From assembly GCA_002381185.1 (NCBI GenBank), contig DFOA01000068.1, positions 1-26,309 on the forward strand: DNA of 26,309 bases, written 5' to 3'. This document shows, in pieces, positions 7,198-15,022 of the stretch (position 1 is its first letter; each line of letters opens with the position of its first letter). The DNA is from Firmicutes bacterium UBA3553 (lineage in GTDB: Bacteria; Bacillota; Clostridia; Tissierellales; Sedimentibacteraceae). The position numbers and the translations under genes were made by a program. Below the pieces are notes generated by a model, which saw only the letters and a list, made by a program, of their open reading frames with translations, ran no database searches and was not told the DNA's origin.

Positions 7198-8523
7198 TTA
7201 TTTATTAGTTTGTCTTCTGCGCAATCGCCTCTTTTGGCGAACCTTTCTTCTTGTAATATTCCATCTACTTATGAAAAATAGGACAATAGCACCTATCGAA
7301 ATAAAACGAAAAAAGAACGACATCATTGAGTTTGTTTTTGAATTTTTATTTTTTTGTACACTACTGTTAAAAGTTGTCCAGCCACTATCTAACAGCTCTA
7401 TTTGGGAACTCATATTGATGTCTACATCTACTAATTCAGTAGGACTTGTATCCTCTAGACTGATGCAGACCGCAATCTGAGCTTGGCTTTTTCTTTCATC
7501 AATTTCCGGATCTCCGTACGTAATGATCACATTGTCTATTGTCTTGCCGAAAGGAAGTAATATAGAAACATCACTGGGAGCGGTAAAGATAGTATTAATT
7601 TTAGAATTGTCCTCAGCAACGATTTCTGTAGGTGCAGACTTCTCCAGCCTTTCTTTTGGTATCTTTACCGGTGTAAACACATTAAATCCATAATCAAATA
7701 AGGCTGTAGTGTCATCCCATTTGTCTTCTGCATTTGCAGATTTCATTACGACTGCAACCAATGTTGTGTCTCCTCTTTTCACAGCGGTAACCAGAGTATG
7801 CTGTGCATCACTCGTCCAGCCAGCTTTGCTCATTAGAATACCCTCATATGGAATACCGCCATTTAAAAAGTTATTGCGGTTCCACAGCATTCGTGTTTCC
7901 GACTGTTTGTTAGTGGGGGGGATATCATATCTTTCCTCACCAAATATTTCAATAAATTTTGGAATTTTAAGTGCATAGGATGCAATTTTAGCCATATCAT
8001 AAGCTGTTGTGTAATGATTATCATCAGGCAATCCATGAGCATTTGTAAAATTAGTATTTTCTGCTCCCGCTTCAATAGCAGCTTTATTCATCATTTCGAC
8101 GAAATTTTCTATGCTGCCACCTATAGACTCAGCAATTCCATTTGCAGCCTCATTTGCAGAAGCTATAGACAACGCATATAATGCTTGCTCCAACGTAATT
8201 TCTTCATCTTCATCCAAAGCAATATGTGCTGAATTTCTATCAATGGAGAATACCGCATCATAAGACATTGTAATCACCTGGGACAAATCCCCCTTTTCCA
8301 GAGCTAGCATTCCTGTCATTATTTTTGTTATACTAGCAGGATACATTTTTTTATTCATGTTTTTTTGATACAGTATTTGTCCACTTACTGCGTCAATGAG
8401 TACTGCTGACTCAGAGCGTATCTCTGGTGGCTGCGATAACACTGCTGCATTTGCATTTATAGGAAATACAGTGAAAGTGCAAAACATCAAGAGAATTAGC
8501 AGTACCGATACAACTTTTTGCAT
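7198..8523 (-). CDS. D-alanyl-D-alanine carboxypeptidase (PBP5/DacF family)
   Basis: A 441-residue penicillin-binding enzyme that trims the terminal D-Ala from peptidoglycan stem peptides outside the membrane. A signal peptide (residues 1-26, ending ANA-A) leads into the S11 peptidase domain: SITK (64-67) with the nucleophile Ser and Lys, and SAN (122-124). The third motif is KAG (233-235) in place of KTG, a substitution at a catalytic box. The C-terminal part has a beta-rich domain and then a membrane helix near residue 400, followed by a very basic tail (KVRQKRRLRRRQTNK). ATG 8523 follows AGAGGTGATG. It points toward the metal cassette and has no close operon partner. Confidence 0.9.
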   Translation of the reverse strand: MQKVVSVLLILLMFCTFTVFPINANAAVLSQPPEIRSESAVLIDAVSGQILYQKNMNKKMYPASITKIMTGMLALEKGDLSQVITMSYDAVFSIDRNSAHIALDEDEEITLEQALYALSIASANEAANGIAESIGGSIENFVEMMNKAAIEAGAENTNFTNAHGLPDDNHYTTAYDMAKIASYALKIPKFIEIFGEERYDIPPTNKQSETRMLWNRNNFLNGGIPYEGILMSKAGWTSDAQHTLVTAVKRGDTTLVAVVMKSANAEDKWDDTTALFDYGFNVFTPVKIPKERLEKSAPTEIVAEDNSKINTIFTAPSDVSILLPFGKTIDNVIITYGDPEIDERKSQAQIAVCISLEDTSPTELVDVDINMSSQIELLDSGWTTFNSSVQKNKNSKTNSMMSFFFRFISIGAIVLFFISRWNITRRKVRQKRRLRRRQTNK

Positions 8524-9490
8524 TATTCATCACCTCTTGAATTTGTTACCAGATTATCTATTCGTTACATTGTAAATTCATCACTGTATGTTAATTTGAT
8601 TTGCCTCTTATTACTGTACATTCGTTTTAATTAGGAGCAAGCACTTTGGTATAAACACTTTTGTCGAACGACTCAATAATATATGTCTTAACTTCAAGAA
8701 ACAATTTCAAAGGTTTCTGGAAGCAAGCAATATTTTATAGTGTACTATGTATTTATGTTGCATGTTATTTTGATTTTTGTATCACTGATAGGAGCAGTCT
8801 CAGTAAAATAAGATATCATTAGTCACTGAGTTCTATCAGAACGAATATATCAAACAACACGAAATTCTTCTTTTAATTTAGTTTTTTATCTATGTAGGTT
8901 AATTCGTCCACAATAACCATCATTGCATTGGAATAAGAATTTTTATAAGTCATAAATTTTTTATTCTGATAAGCTCAAGAGATCAACCTATATCTATGAG
9001 ATTAACAGATGACTTAAGCTCCGTATACTCCTTTTATTCTAATCCCTAAAGCATACTTAAGAGCAGAAATAACGAAGCCATGTCAAACAAACAACACAGT
9101 TAAATTATATTATACAATAAAATTATGGTTATATTATGGTGACTACTTCAAAGTTATCTGGTTTCATAAATACAGATGACATTATATTTCCAAAATACAA
9201 GATATCGCTAAAGTCTCCAAGAGCAGTAGATGTCACCCTTATGCCTAAATTATTTAACGGAAAGAAAATAGATTGTGAAAACCGTTCCAGATCTTATTAT
9301 GCTATCAGCATATATGGTTCTCTCATGTGCTTAATTATGTCATTAGTACAAAATAGCTACACCATGTTTTGGGCTTAAATCAAAGGCTTAAAGAATAGTT
9401 TGTGCACCGCAATGAACGAATGATTTTTAATCGATTAATATTCTCGCCAGTATAAACATGGTGAGATGGTATAATTAATTCCTTTCTTCT

Positions 9491-9743
9491 ATTCCCGAAA
9501 ATTTGGTGGTTAATAAAGATATTTCAATTTGTCTTTCTGTTGATGGAGGGCAAAATGACAATAGGCTGGTTAAACCAAAAGTGATACGCTTTGGACATAT
9601 TTCAGATTGCATATTTACACGCTAAGCATAATGGTAATAGTAATAACAGCGCAGGAGAAGATGATTCGCCAGACTGCGCTCCGGGCGGTATGACTGACGA
9701 TGTAGGAACACAAGGCTGCGGACATCACGGCGAATATCATTAA
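9491..9743 (+). pseudogene. Frameshifted relic with Cys/His-rich C-terminus
   Basis: One frame (9491-9625) reads IPENLVVNKDISICLSVDGG and onward to a stop. A second frame (9585-9743) reads an Asn/Gly-rich linker followed by DCAPGGMTDDVGTQGCGHHG and a stop. The two overlap in different frames, neither has a start with a ribosome site, and the Cys/His tail looks like a metal-binding C-terminus. I cannot name the parent protein. Confidence 0.4.
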
Positions 9744-9752
9744 AAAATACAA

Positions 9753-9781
9753 TCGACAGAATGTAAGTGTCTGCATATAAT
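9753..9781 (+). promoter_or_regulatory. Orphan promoter resembling the cad promoter
   Basis: TCGACA (9753-9758, one base from consensus), a 17-base spacer and TATAAT (9776-9781). The 17 bases CATATAATATAGTTGAA at 9774-9790 are identical to the -10/operator edge of the cadC promoter at 1259-1275. No gene follows on the plus strand before the terminator at 10209-10228. Confidence 0.6.
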
Positions 9782-9798
9782 ATAGTTGAAAATTTACA

Positions 9799-9834
9799 AT
9801 TTGAACTGTCAGTTATTTAGCTCTCAGTTCAAAT
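9799..9834. repeat. 10-base inverted repeat in the orphan transcript
   Basis: ATTTGAACTG (9799-9808) and CAGTTCAAAT (9825-9834) are perfect inverted copies with a 16-base loop. They lie 18 bases after the orphan -10 box, so they would form a stem near the 5' end of its RNA, or serve as an operator. Confidence 0.5.
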
Positions 9835-10184
9835 CGCAGTTAAGGATGCGAATATTGATCATCTCTATTTTAGTATACATATCAGGAAATGCATACTGCC
9901 TATATATTATGTCCAGATATGCCTAATATTTATTGTTAAATATATTAAATCTTCAGAAAGAAAAATCCGGTATGAGCTCATTCTCTCTTCTTATGCGATT
10001 AACTAATCCTTTTTCTTAATACCTATAGTAATCTATTTGTAGATACAAAAATTTATTCTATTCTTATTATGTAAAAACTATGCATTTATAAACGTTTACT
10101 TAGTTATATTTTGTTCTTTTTCTGTAATAAATATTTTTAAAGTGAGAAGTTCTGGTTGGGTCATAATGAACCGCACCTGGGTTC

Positions 10185-10231
10185 AGCAAAAAGACGGAAT
10201 ATCACCTTGATGGAGAATCCATCTTTTTGCT
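10185..10231. terminator. Bidirectional terminator with two alternative folds
   Basis: Outer arms 10185-10198 (AGCAAAAAGACGGA) and 10218-10231 (TCCATCTTTTTGCT) pair over 14 bases with one mismatch. A tighter hairpin, GATGGA-GAA-TCCATC (10209-10223), followed by TTTTT, is a classic intrinsic terminator for plus-strand RNA. On the minus strand the long stem lies 14 bases after the last ICE gene (stop at 10245), so it would also end the conjugation operon. Confidence 0.75.
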
Positions 10232-10244
10232 CTGTCATAGCCTG

Positions 10245-10511
10245 CTATTTTTTTAAGATAAAACGATTTGATGTGTTGCTACCATTCTCCCTATAACGTT
10301 GCTCTTTTTCAATGAATCCTGCTTTGATCAAATCATGCAAGGCGCGTTTGACAGTACTACGTGAAAGCTGCAAATCAGAAGCAATTGTTTTTACTGCGGG
10401 CCAGCATTCTAATTCTTTCCCAGCTCTGTCTTTTAAATACATATAAACAAATCTCGCCCGATGGGGAAGTTCGTCAGACGAGGCAGAATAAATATGATTG
10501 AAATAGCTCAA
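10245..10511 (-). CDS. Small winged helix-turn-helix protein
   Basis: An 88-residue protein with a winged-helix fold: WPAVKTIASDLQLSRSTVKR is the helix-turn-helix (about residues 37-56), followed by the wing and FIEKEQRYRENG. This is the type often annotated simply as helix-turn-helix domain protein in Tn1549-like ICEs and resembles replication-initiator N-terminal domains. The start is TTG 10511 with AAGGAGTG about 9 bases upstream. It begins 17 bases after the virD4 stop, so it is the last gene of that operon. It may regulate the transfer genes or act in element replication; the target is unknown. Confidence 0.8.
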   Translation of the reverse strand: MSYFNHIYSASSDELPHRARFVYMYLKDRAGKELECWPAVKTIASDLQLSRSTVKRALHDLIKAGFIEKEQRYRENGSNTSNRFILKK

Positions 10512-10528
10512 TTAATCACTCCTTAACT

Positions 10529-12352
10529 TTAGGTTTTAAGGGTAGAGCGACGACGAACAGTATTTTCATTCATTTCCGTTACATGTGTATGAAGTGCTCC
10601 CGTTCCCGATAGCATTTCTGTTATTTCTCCCGTATCATCGTCCATCAGCATATATGCATTGTTTTTACGAACGATGTTTTCTTCCAGAACAAGTTTATCA
10701 ACATATTTAACTATTCTGCTTGCTTTTTCTTCTATTTTATACTGTTCTTTAAATCGTATACCCCAATCAAGGAATAATGGTAGCTTTGTCCTCATAGGAT
10801 GAGTACCTGTCTTCATAACTATAAAATTACCTTTTTGAATTGATTTCAACTCGTCTGCATTCATCAAAGGTCTTTCTATCATCTGCAGTGATTGGTTAGG
10901 ATCATTTTTCCCACGGCTGATGCTACCGCTCATTACAGTGCGCGTTCCTAATGATTTGCTCAGCAACTCTGCGGTCTGACTGTTTGGAGCAAAGCCTCCG
11001 AAAATAATATCCTGACAGTTGTCAACTATGATTTCGGCTCCTTCCTTGTTATAATTTTTTTCGAGCTGACCGAATGACTGTATGATTGGTATTATACTAA
11101 TACGTCGTGAACGGCTTGCGGAAAATATAAGCTCTAAGGATTCGATAGTTGGAAGTGTCCCAAGCTCGTCGCAGTAAAAGACTACACGATTTTTTAACTT
11201 TCCGCCGTTTTCATCTGCAACTGCAAGTATTTCCCTGTAAAGCTGTTGGATCATCAGGCTGACCATGAAATACTTCGTAATGTCTTCTTCAGGCAGTACG
11301 ATAAATATTGCGGACTTTTCTTTGCAAAACCCCTCCGCTTCAATTTTAGTTTCAAAACACAAAATCTGCTCCATCTCGCTGTCGAGAAAAGCATTAAGTC
11401 TTGAGAGCACTGTAGAGAGTACGGATGCCATAGCCTGCTCAGCAGAGTTAAGTGCAGCACCTGCAAACCAGCGTGCCTTGTGATCTGGCAGAAGCTTATC
11501 CATGAGGAGTTGAAACTGACTTTTTCCTTTCACTCTGCTGGGCGCCAATAAATCCTGTACCAATTTAAATACACTTACAATATGCCGACAGTCATCTTTT
11601 CTGCCATATGACTCATTTGGAGGCATATATTCAGCAAGCAGGAGTATAACTGAAGACAGCAATCCTTCTGCAGCATCATAGAAAAACTGATTTTGACCAT
11701 AGTTTTCACCGCTTGCATTAATGATTGTTTTTGCAATAATCTTCGCATATTTTTCTGCTTTTGCTTTTGCGGCAAGATTATTTTCATCTGCAATATATTG
11801 ATCCATATAGGTATTTACCAGGTGCAGCATGTTGTTGCCATCGGAGCGTGTGGGGTTTCTAAGGTCAATAACCGCTACATGATAACCGTAATGGTCACGG
11901 GCAATAGCACCATAATTTCTATATAAGTCACCTTTGGTATCCGTAGTTAAAAAGCTCATACCTGAGGCACATGCATATTCCAGATTAGGATATAGAAAGA
12001 AAGCAGTCTTACCTACCCCCGATGCACCAATCATCATACAGTGGACATCATCCGTATCCACCAGCGCAGTTACCTTATTTTTCACACCTGTACTTCCAAG
12101 AATGATACCCTGCTCGTCAGAAGTGGGAAGATTTTTTCCCTTTCTCCACATTTCCGGCTGGAATGGAATGTGTTTGTAGGTGCTTTTTATTTCCTGCTTA
12201 GTAGCAAACCGGGCCGTACCGTGCTGACCATCACCAACTGTACGAGATTTGATTCCGTTCAATGTATAGTAATGAGCCAAAAGAGAAAGACCGCCAATGA
12301 CACAAAACATCACGGCGGCAGCTGAAATTAAAATATAAACTTGAGACAACAT
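10529..12352 (-). CDS. VirD4/TraG-type coupling protein
   Basis: A 607-residue ATPase that brings the relaxase-bound DNA to the type IV secretion channel at the membrane. An N-terminal membrane helix (about residues 5-27) anchors it. Walker A is GASGVGKT at 109-116, followed by the TraG/VirD4 hallmark DTKGDLY, and the Walker B region is VVFYCDELGTLPTI near residue 400. A conserved IQSFGQLEKNYN segment follows. The length suits the TraG proteins of Tn1549-like elements. ATG 12352 is preceded by AAAGGAG. The small winged-helix gene follows. Immediately upstream, a divergent plus-strand gene separates it from the rest of the transfer operon, so virD4 needs its own promoter. Confidence 0.93.
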   Translation of the reverse strand: MLSQVYILISAAAVMFCVIGGLSLLAHYYTLNGIKSRTVGDGQHGTARFATKQEIKSTYKHIPFQPEMWRKGKNLPTSDEQGIILGSTGVKNKVTALVDTDDVHCMMIGASGVGKTAFFLYPNLEYACASGMSFLTTDTKGDLYRNYGAIARDHYGYHVAVIDLRNPTRSDGNNMLHLVNTYMDQYIADENNLAAKAKAEKYAKIIAKTIINASGENYGQNQFFYDAAEGLLSSVILLLAEYMPPNESYGRKDDCRHIVSVFKLVQDLLAPSRVKGKSQFQLLMDKLLPDHKARWFAGAALNSAEQAMASVLSTVLSRLNAFLDSEMEQILCFETKIEAEGFCKEKSAIFIVLPEEDITKYFMVSLMIQQLYREILAVADENGGKLKNRVVFYCDELGTLPTIESLELIFSASRSRRISIIPIIQSFGQLEKNYNKEGAEIIVDNCQDIIFGGFAPNSQTAELLSKSLGTRTVMSGSISRGKNDPNQSLQMIERPLMNADELKSIQKGNFIVMKTGTHPMRTKLPLFLDWGIRFKEQYKIEEKASRIVKYVDKLVLEENIVRKNNAYMLMDDDTGEITEMLSGTGALHTHVTEMNENTVRRRSTLKT

Positions 12353-12500
12353 AAAAACTCCTTTCTTTTTAATCTGTTTTGTAGTAAAGTAGTTTTAAAA
12401 TTACACTGTTTTAATCATGTCAGAGTGATAAGCAGGAATTTGTCGAGTAGATTTGAACTGCGGATTATTTATATAATGAAGATAGGAGATTTAAGCATAT

Positions 12501-13370
12501 ATGGCACTACATGTTATTAGCATAATCGTCATTTGCATACTGGCCATCCTTTTCACATTTCTTCCTTACTTTCCAGGAGGATATGACCACTTAGCTGTAA
12601 TGATTTCTGGTATTATTCAGATTACAAGCTTTATTTCTCTGTTGCTTGTTCCTATCGGTGTTTTGTGGTTAATATATGAAAAGGTACAGAGGAAAAAAGT
12701 TAAAGACGGCTCAAAAAAAAGCGGCAGCTTTGCAATAGCGGCCCTAGTGGTATTGACTCTGATTGTTATTGTTTCTTCATTCGCTGCCATTGGCGGTATT
12801 GGTAATTTTAGAGGCTCTTTAACGCTGGGGATTTCTATACCGGCCATTTTTGTTTATATTACAGTTAAGACTATTATTCCCCAGATAAAAAAAATGAGGA
12901 ATCCAAACGCTCTTAAGCCAAGTATTATTCCCTATTATATGGTGATCATCCCGTTAGCTGTAGTCATCTTTCGAAGCACTCTGATCGTTCCAGCGGTGGA
13001 TTACAGCACAAATTATGCGATAGAGCAAAGCAGTGTCGTGATACAGGATTTAGAGGAATATTACTCGGAATACGGGCAATACCCTGTTTCGCTGCAAGGA
13101 TTGTGGAAAGACTATGACACAAATGTCATGGGTATAGAAAAATACTATTATGAGCCAAACGGAAAGGCGTATAATCTGTTTTTTGAGCAATTATCATCTG
13201 ATCTCTTTGCACGGGAAATCGTCATGTACAATAAGTTGGATGAACATATTATTAGAAGCCACCCAAGCTTTATTTTCAGTCTCACACCGGAAGAATTTGA
13301 AAGCTATAGAGGATATTTCGTTGAACTTGATTTGCCGAAGCCGCACTGGAAATATTTTTTATTTGATTGA
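12501..13370 (+). CDS. Unrecognised membrane protein, opposite strand inside the ICE
   Basis: A 289-residue protein with about five hydrophobic helices in the first 180 residues and a soluble C-terminal part. The soluble part begins with VVIQDLEEYYSEYGQYPVSL, a pattern like the G-type pseudopilin (GspG) segment in which a residue-rich helix is followed by a Y-P-x-S-L turn. ATG 12501 has AGGAG 12 bases upstream, and a TATAAT (12472-12477) without a good -35 precedes it. It is the only clear plus-strand gene within 16 kb of minus-strand transfer genes, so it looks like cargo or a later insertion. Function unknown; an exported or membrane-sensing role is possible. Confidence 0.75.
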   Translation: MALHVISIIVICILAILFTFLPYFPGGYDHLAVMISGIIQITSFISLLLVPIGVLWLIYEKVQRKKVKDGSKKSGSFAIAALVVLTLIVIVSSFAAIGGIGNFRGSLTLGISIPAIFVYITVKTIIPQIKKMRNPNALKPSIIPYYMVIIPLAVVIFRSTLIVPAVDYSTNYAIEQSSVVIQDLEEYYSEYGQYPVSLQGLWKDYDTNVMGIEKYYYEPNGKAYNLFFEQLSSDLFAREIVMYNKLDEHIIRSHPSFIFSLTPEEFESYRGYFVELDLPKPHWKYFLFD

Positions 13371-13506
13371 TAATACGAGGCTCAGTTATAAGCATAATAT
13401 GAAACAGCCAAATTCCAATTTATTGAGAATTCTTAATGTCCATTTATAACTATATACCTATTGTTACTTATGAGGAGCAGTCACAAAATGAATGTTCTGC
13501 ATTTTT

Positions 13507-14928
13507 TTATACCATCTTCAAAGGCTGACTCTGTTTTGGCTCCATCTTTTGCAGATGCTTCACTGTTAAAATTGCACCCCTGAAACAATTGGATGCAATC
13601 TTCTCATAGCATGCCGCCAATTTCTCTTTTTCACTTGAAGTCACAACACGCTCAAAACCTTGCAATGATATAATATCTGATTCCAACATATCAAGCCGAA
13701 TTTTCAGATGACCCCGGTTTTCATAAGCCCTAAACCCATCGCACATTTCTTTAAGTACATCTGATATATCCCGTCTGTAATTCATTTGGGTATATTCTTT
13801 TGCGGCAGCTGCAACAGATAAACTACACATCTCTCTCAGACAATCACTTACCTCTGCAAACTTTCCACTATTAAGATACAAACGGGTCTTGCTTAACAAA
13901 GTCACCAAAGTATTTGCAAAATGATTTTCTTTTACATTCACTACCGTCTCAGCAAGTTCCTTAAATATTTCATCTCGAATTAAATGCTGGGGATGTTCCT
14001 CAGCCAGTATTGCTGGCAGTCCTTGGTTGGCCTTTATATCTTCGTTCCAATCCTTGTATATTGATTGTTCAATTTCACACGTGATGCCCTTTTCTGACAA
14101 AAGGTCTTGATATTTCTCAGATACTTCTATTCCTGCCTCATCATGGTCCAGACAAAGAACCACATAATTTAAGTGACTATTCAATTCTATCATCTTTAGC
14201 ATTGCATATTCAGAAACACCACAAAGAGCAACGTAACTGTGGTTCACCCAATCCTTTGGATGAAGAGTTATATATGACAGCATATCTATAGGAGCTTCAA
14301 AGACATAAAGCTGATTGCTTTGTCCGATGCAATGAAAACTATATTCAGGATTACAATTATCCACATTTCCTTTGAAGCCTTTTCCCATAGTATATAGTCC
14401 TCTCTTGTGTGCATGACGTGGGACACCATTTTCATCGTATCCTACAAATATTGCATTATGGAATTCTTTCATTCCATCCTTGGATTTTTCACGACTTTCA
14501 TACAGGAGTTTCTCTTTTGTAAAATAATTAATCACCTCACGGTCTATTAACCTTGTTTTAACTAAATAAGCATATACACGACGCATATCGCTGTGAGGGT
14601 TTGGAAGGGCAAATTGTTTTTTTACCTCCTGCTTTTTTTCCGAAGCCAGTCTATATACTCCTCCTTGCTCACCACCTAAAAGCAAAGTGACAGCTTCAGG
14701 AAAAGTCAGTCCATAGAAGTTCTTAACAAAATCAATAGCATACCCGCCTTGCTCCGATGAATGATCATACCATTCATTTCCCCTTACAGTGATGCTATGG
14801 TCAGATTCCAATCTCTTCTCTCGACCACTGGGAATGAGCTTCTCACCTCTCTTTTCTAAAAAGTCAACAAGGTCCACATTGTTTGCGCGAAATTTCTGCT
14901 CATCAGTAAAATGTACATATACACCCAT
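13507..14928 (-). CDS. Toprim/DUF3991 primase-like protein
   Basis: A 473-residue protein of the ICE-encoded DUF3991-Toprim type, probably acting in DNA processing or priming after transfer. I chose ATG 14928 (AGGAGGT ends 6 bases upstream) over the in-frame GTG at 14934, which touches the ribosome site. The N-terminal region (residues 10-90) includes NEWYDHSSEQGGYAIDF, typical of the CHC2-like part that precedes DUF3991. The Toprim acidic residues are Glu 211 (YVFEAPIDMLSY) and Asp 261/Asp 263 (VVLCLDHDEAGIE). No zinc-finger Cys set is visible, so it is not a full DnaG. It lies 94 bases after the relaxase stop in the same direction. Confidence 0.85.
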   Translation of the reverse strand: MGVYVHFTDEQKFRANNVDLVDFLEKRGEKLIPSGREKRLESDHSITVRGNEWYDHSSEQGGYAIDFVKNFYGLTFPEAVTLLLGGEQGGVYRLASEKKQEVKKQFALPNPHSDMRRVYAYLVKTRLIDREVINYFTKEKLLYESREKSKDGMKEFHNAIFVGYDENGVPRHAHKRGLYTMGKGFKGNVDNCNPEYSFHCIGQSNQLYVFEAPIDMLSYITLHPKDWVNHSYVALCGVSEYAMLKMIELNSHLNYVVLCLDHDEAGIEVSEKYQDLLSEKGITCEIEQSIYKDWNEDIKANQGLPAILAEEHPQHLIRDEIFKELAETVVNVKENHFANTLVTLLSKTRLYLNSGKFAEVSDCLREMCSLSVAAAAKEYTQMNYRRDISDVLKEMCDGFRAYENRGHLKIRLDMLESDIISLQGFERVVTSSEKEKLAACYEKIASNCFRGAILTVKHLQKMEPKQSQPLKMV

Positions 14929-15022
14929 AAACACACCTCCTACTTGTGATAATTAATAATTCGATTAAAAAATGCCCTCCTTTTTACAGTACGGCATAGG
15001 CTGCAAGATTTAATTTGCTTTC

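Larger units (their letters stand above)
8524..10244. other. 1.7 kb gene-poor region with relics and an orphan promoter
   Basis: I found no convincing gene here. The plus-strand 80-codon frame at 9136-9378 lacks a ribosome site and any recognisable motif. A protein relic (9491-9743), a promoter (9753-9781), an inverted repeat (9799-9834) and a terminator structure (10185-10231) are listed separately. Sequence such as MMVIVDELTYIDKKLN on the minus strand near 8880-8930 looks like the worn end of a gene. The whole stretch reads as a decayed junction between the cassette and the ICE. Confidence 0.5.

Noticed and set aside
9136..9378. 80-codon plus-strand frame in the gene-poor region
   Set aside because: No ribosome binding site, no recognisable motif, and composition like the surrounding non-coding DNA.
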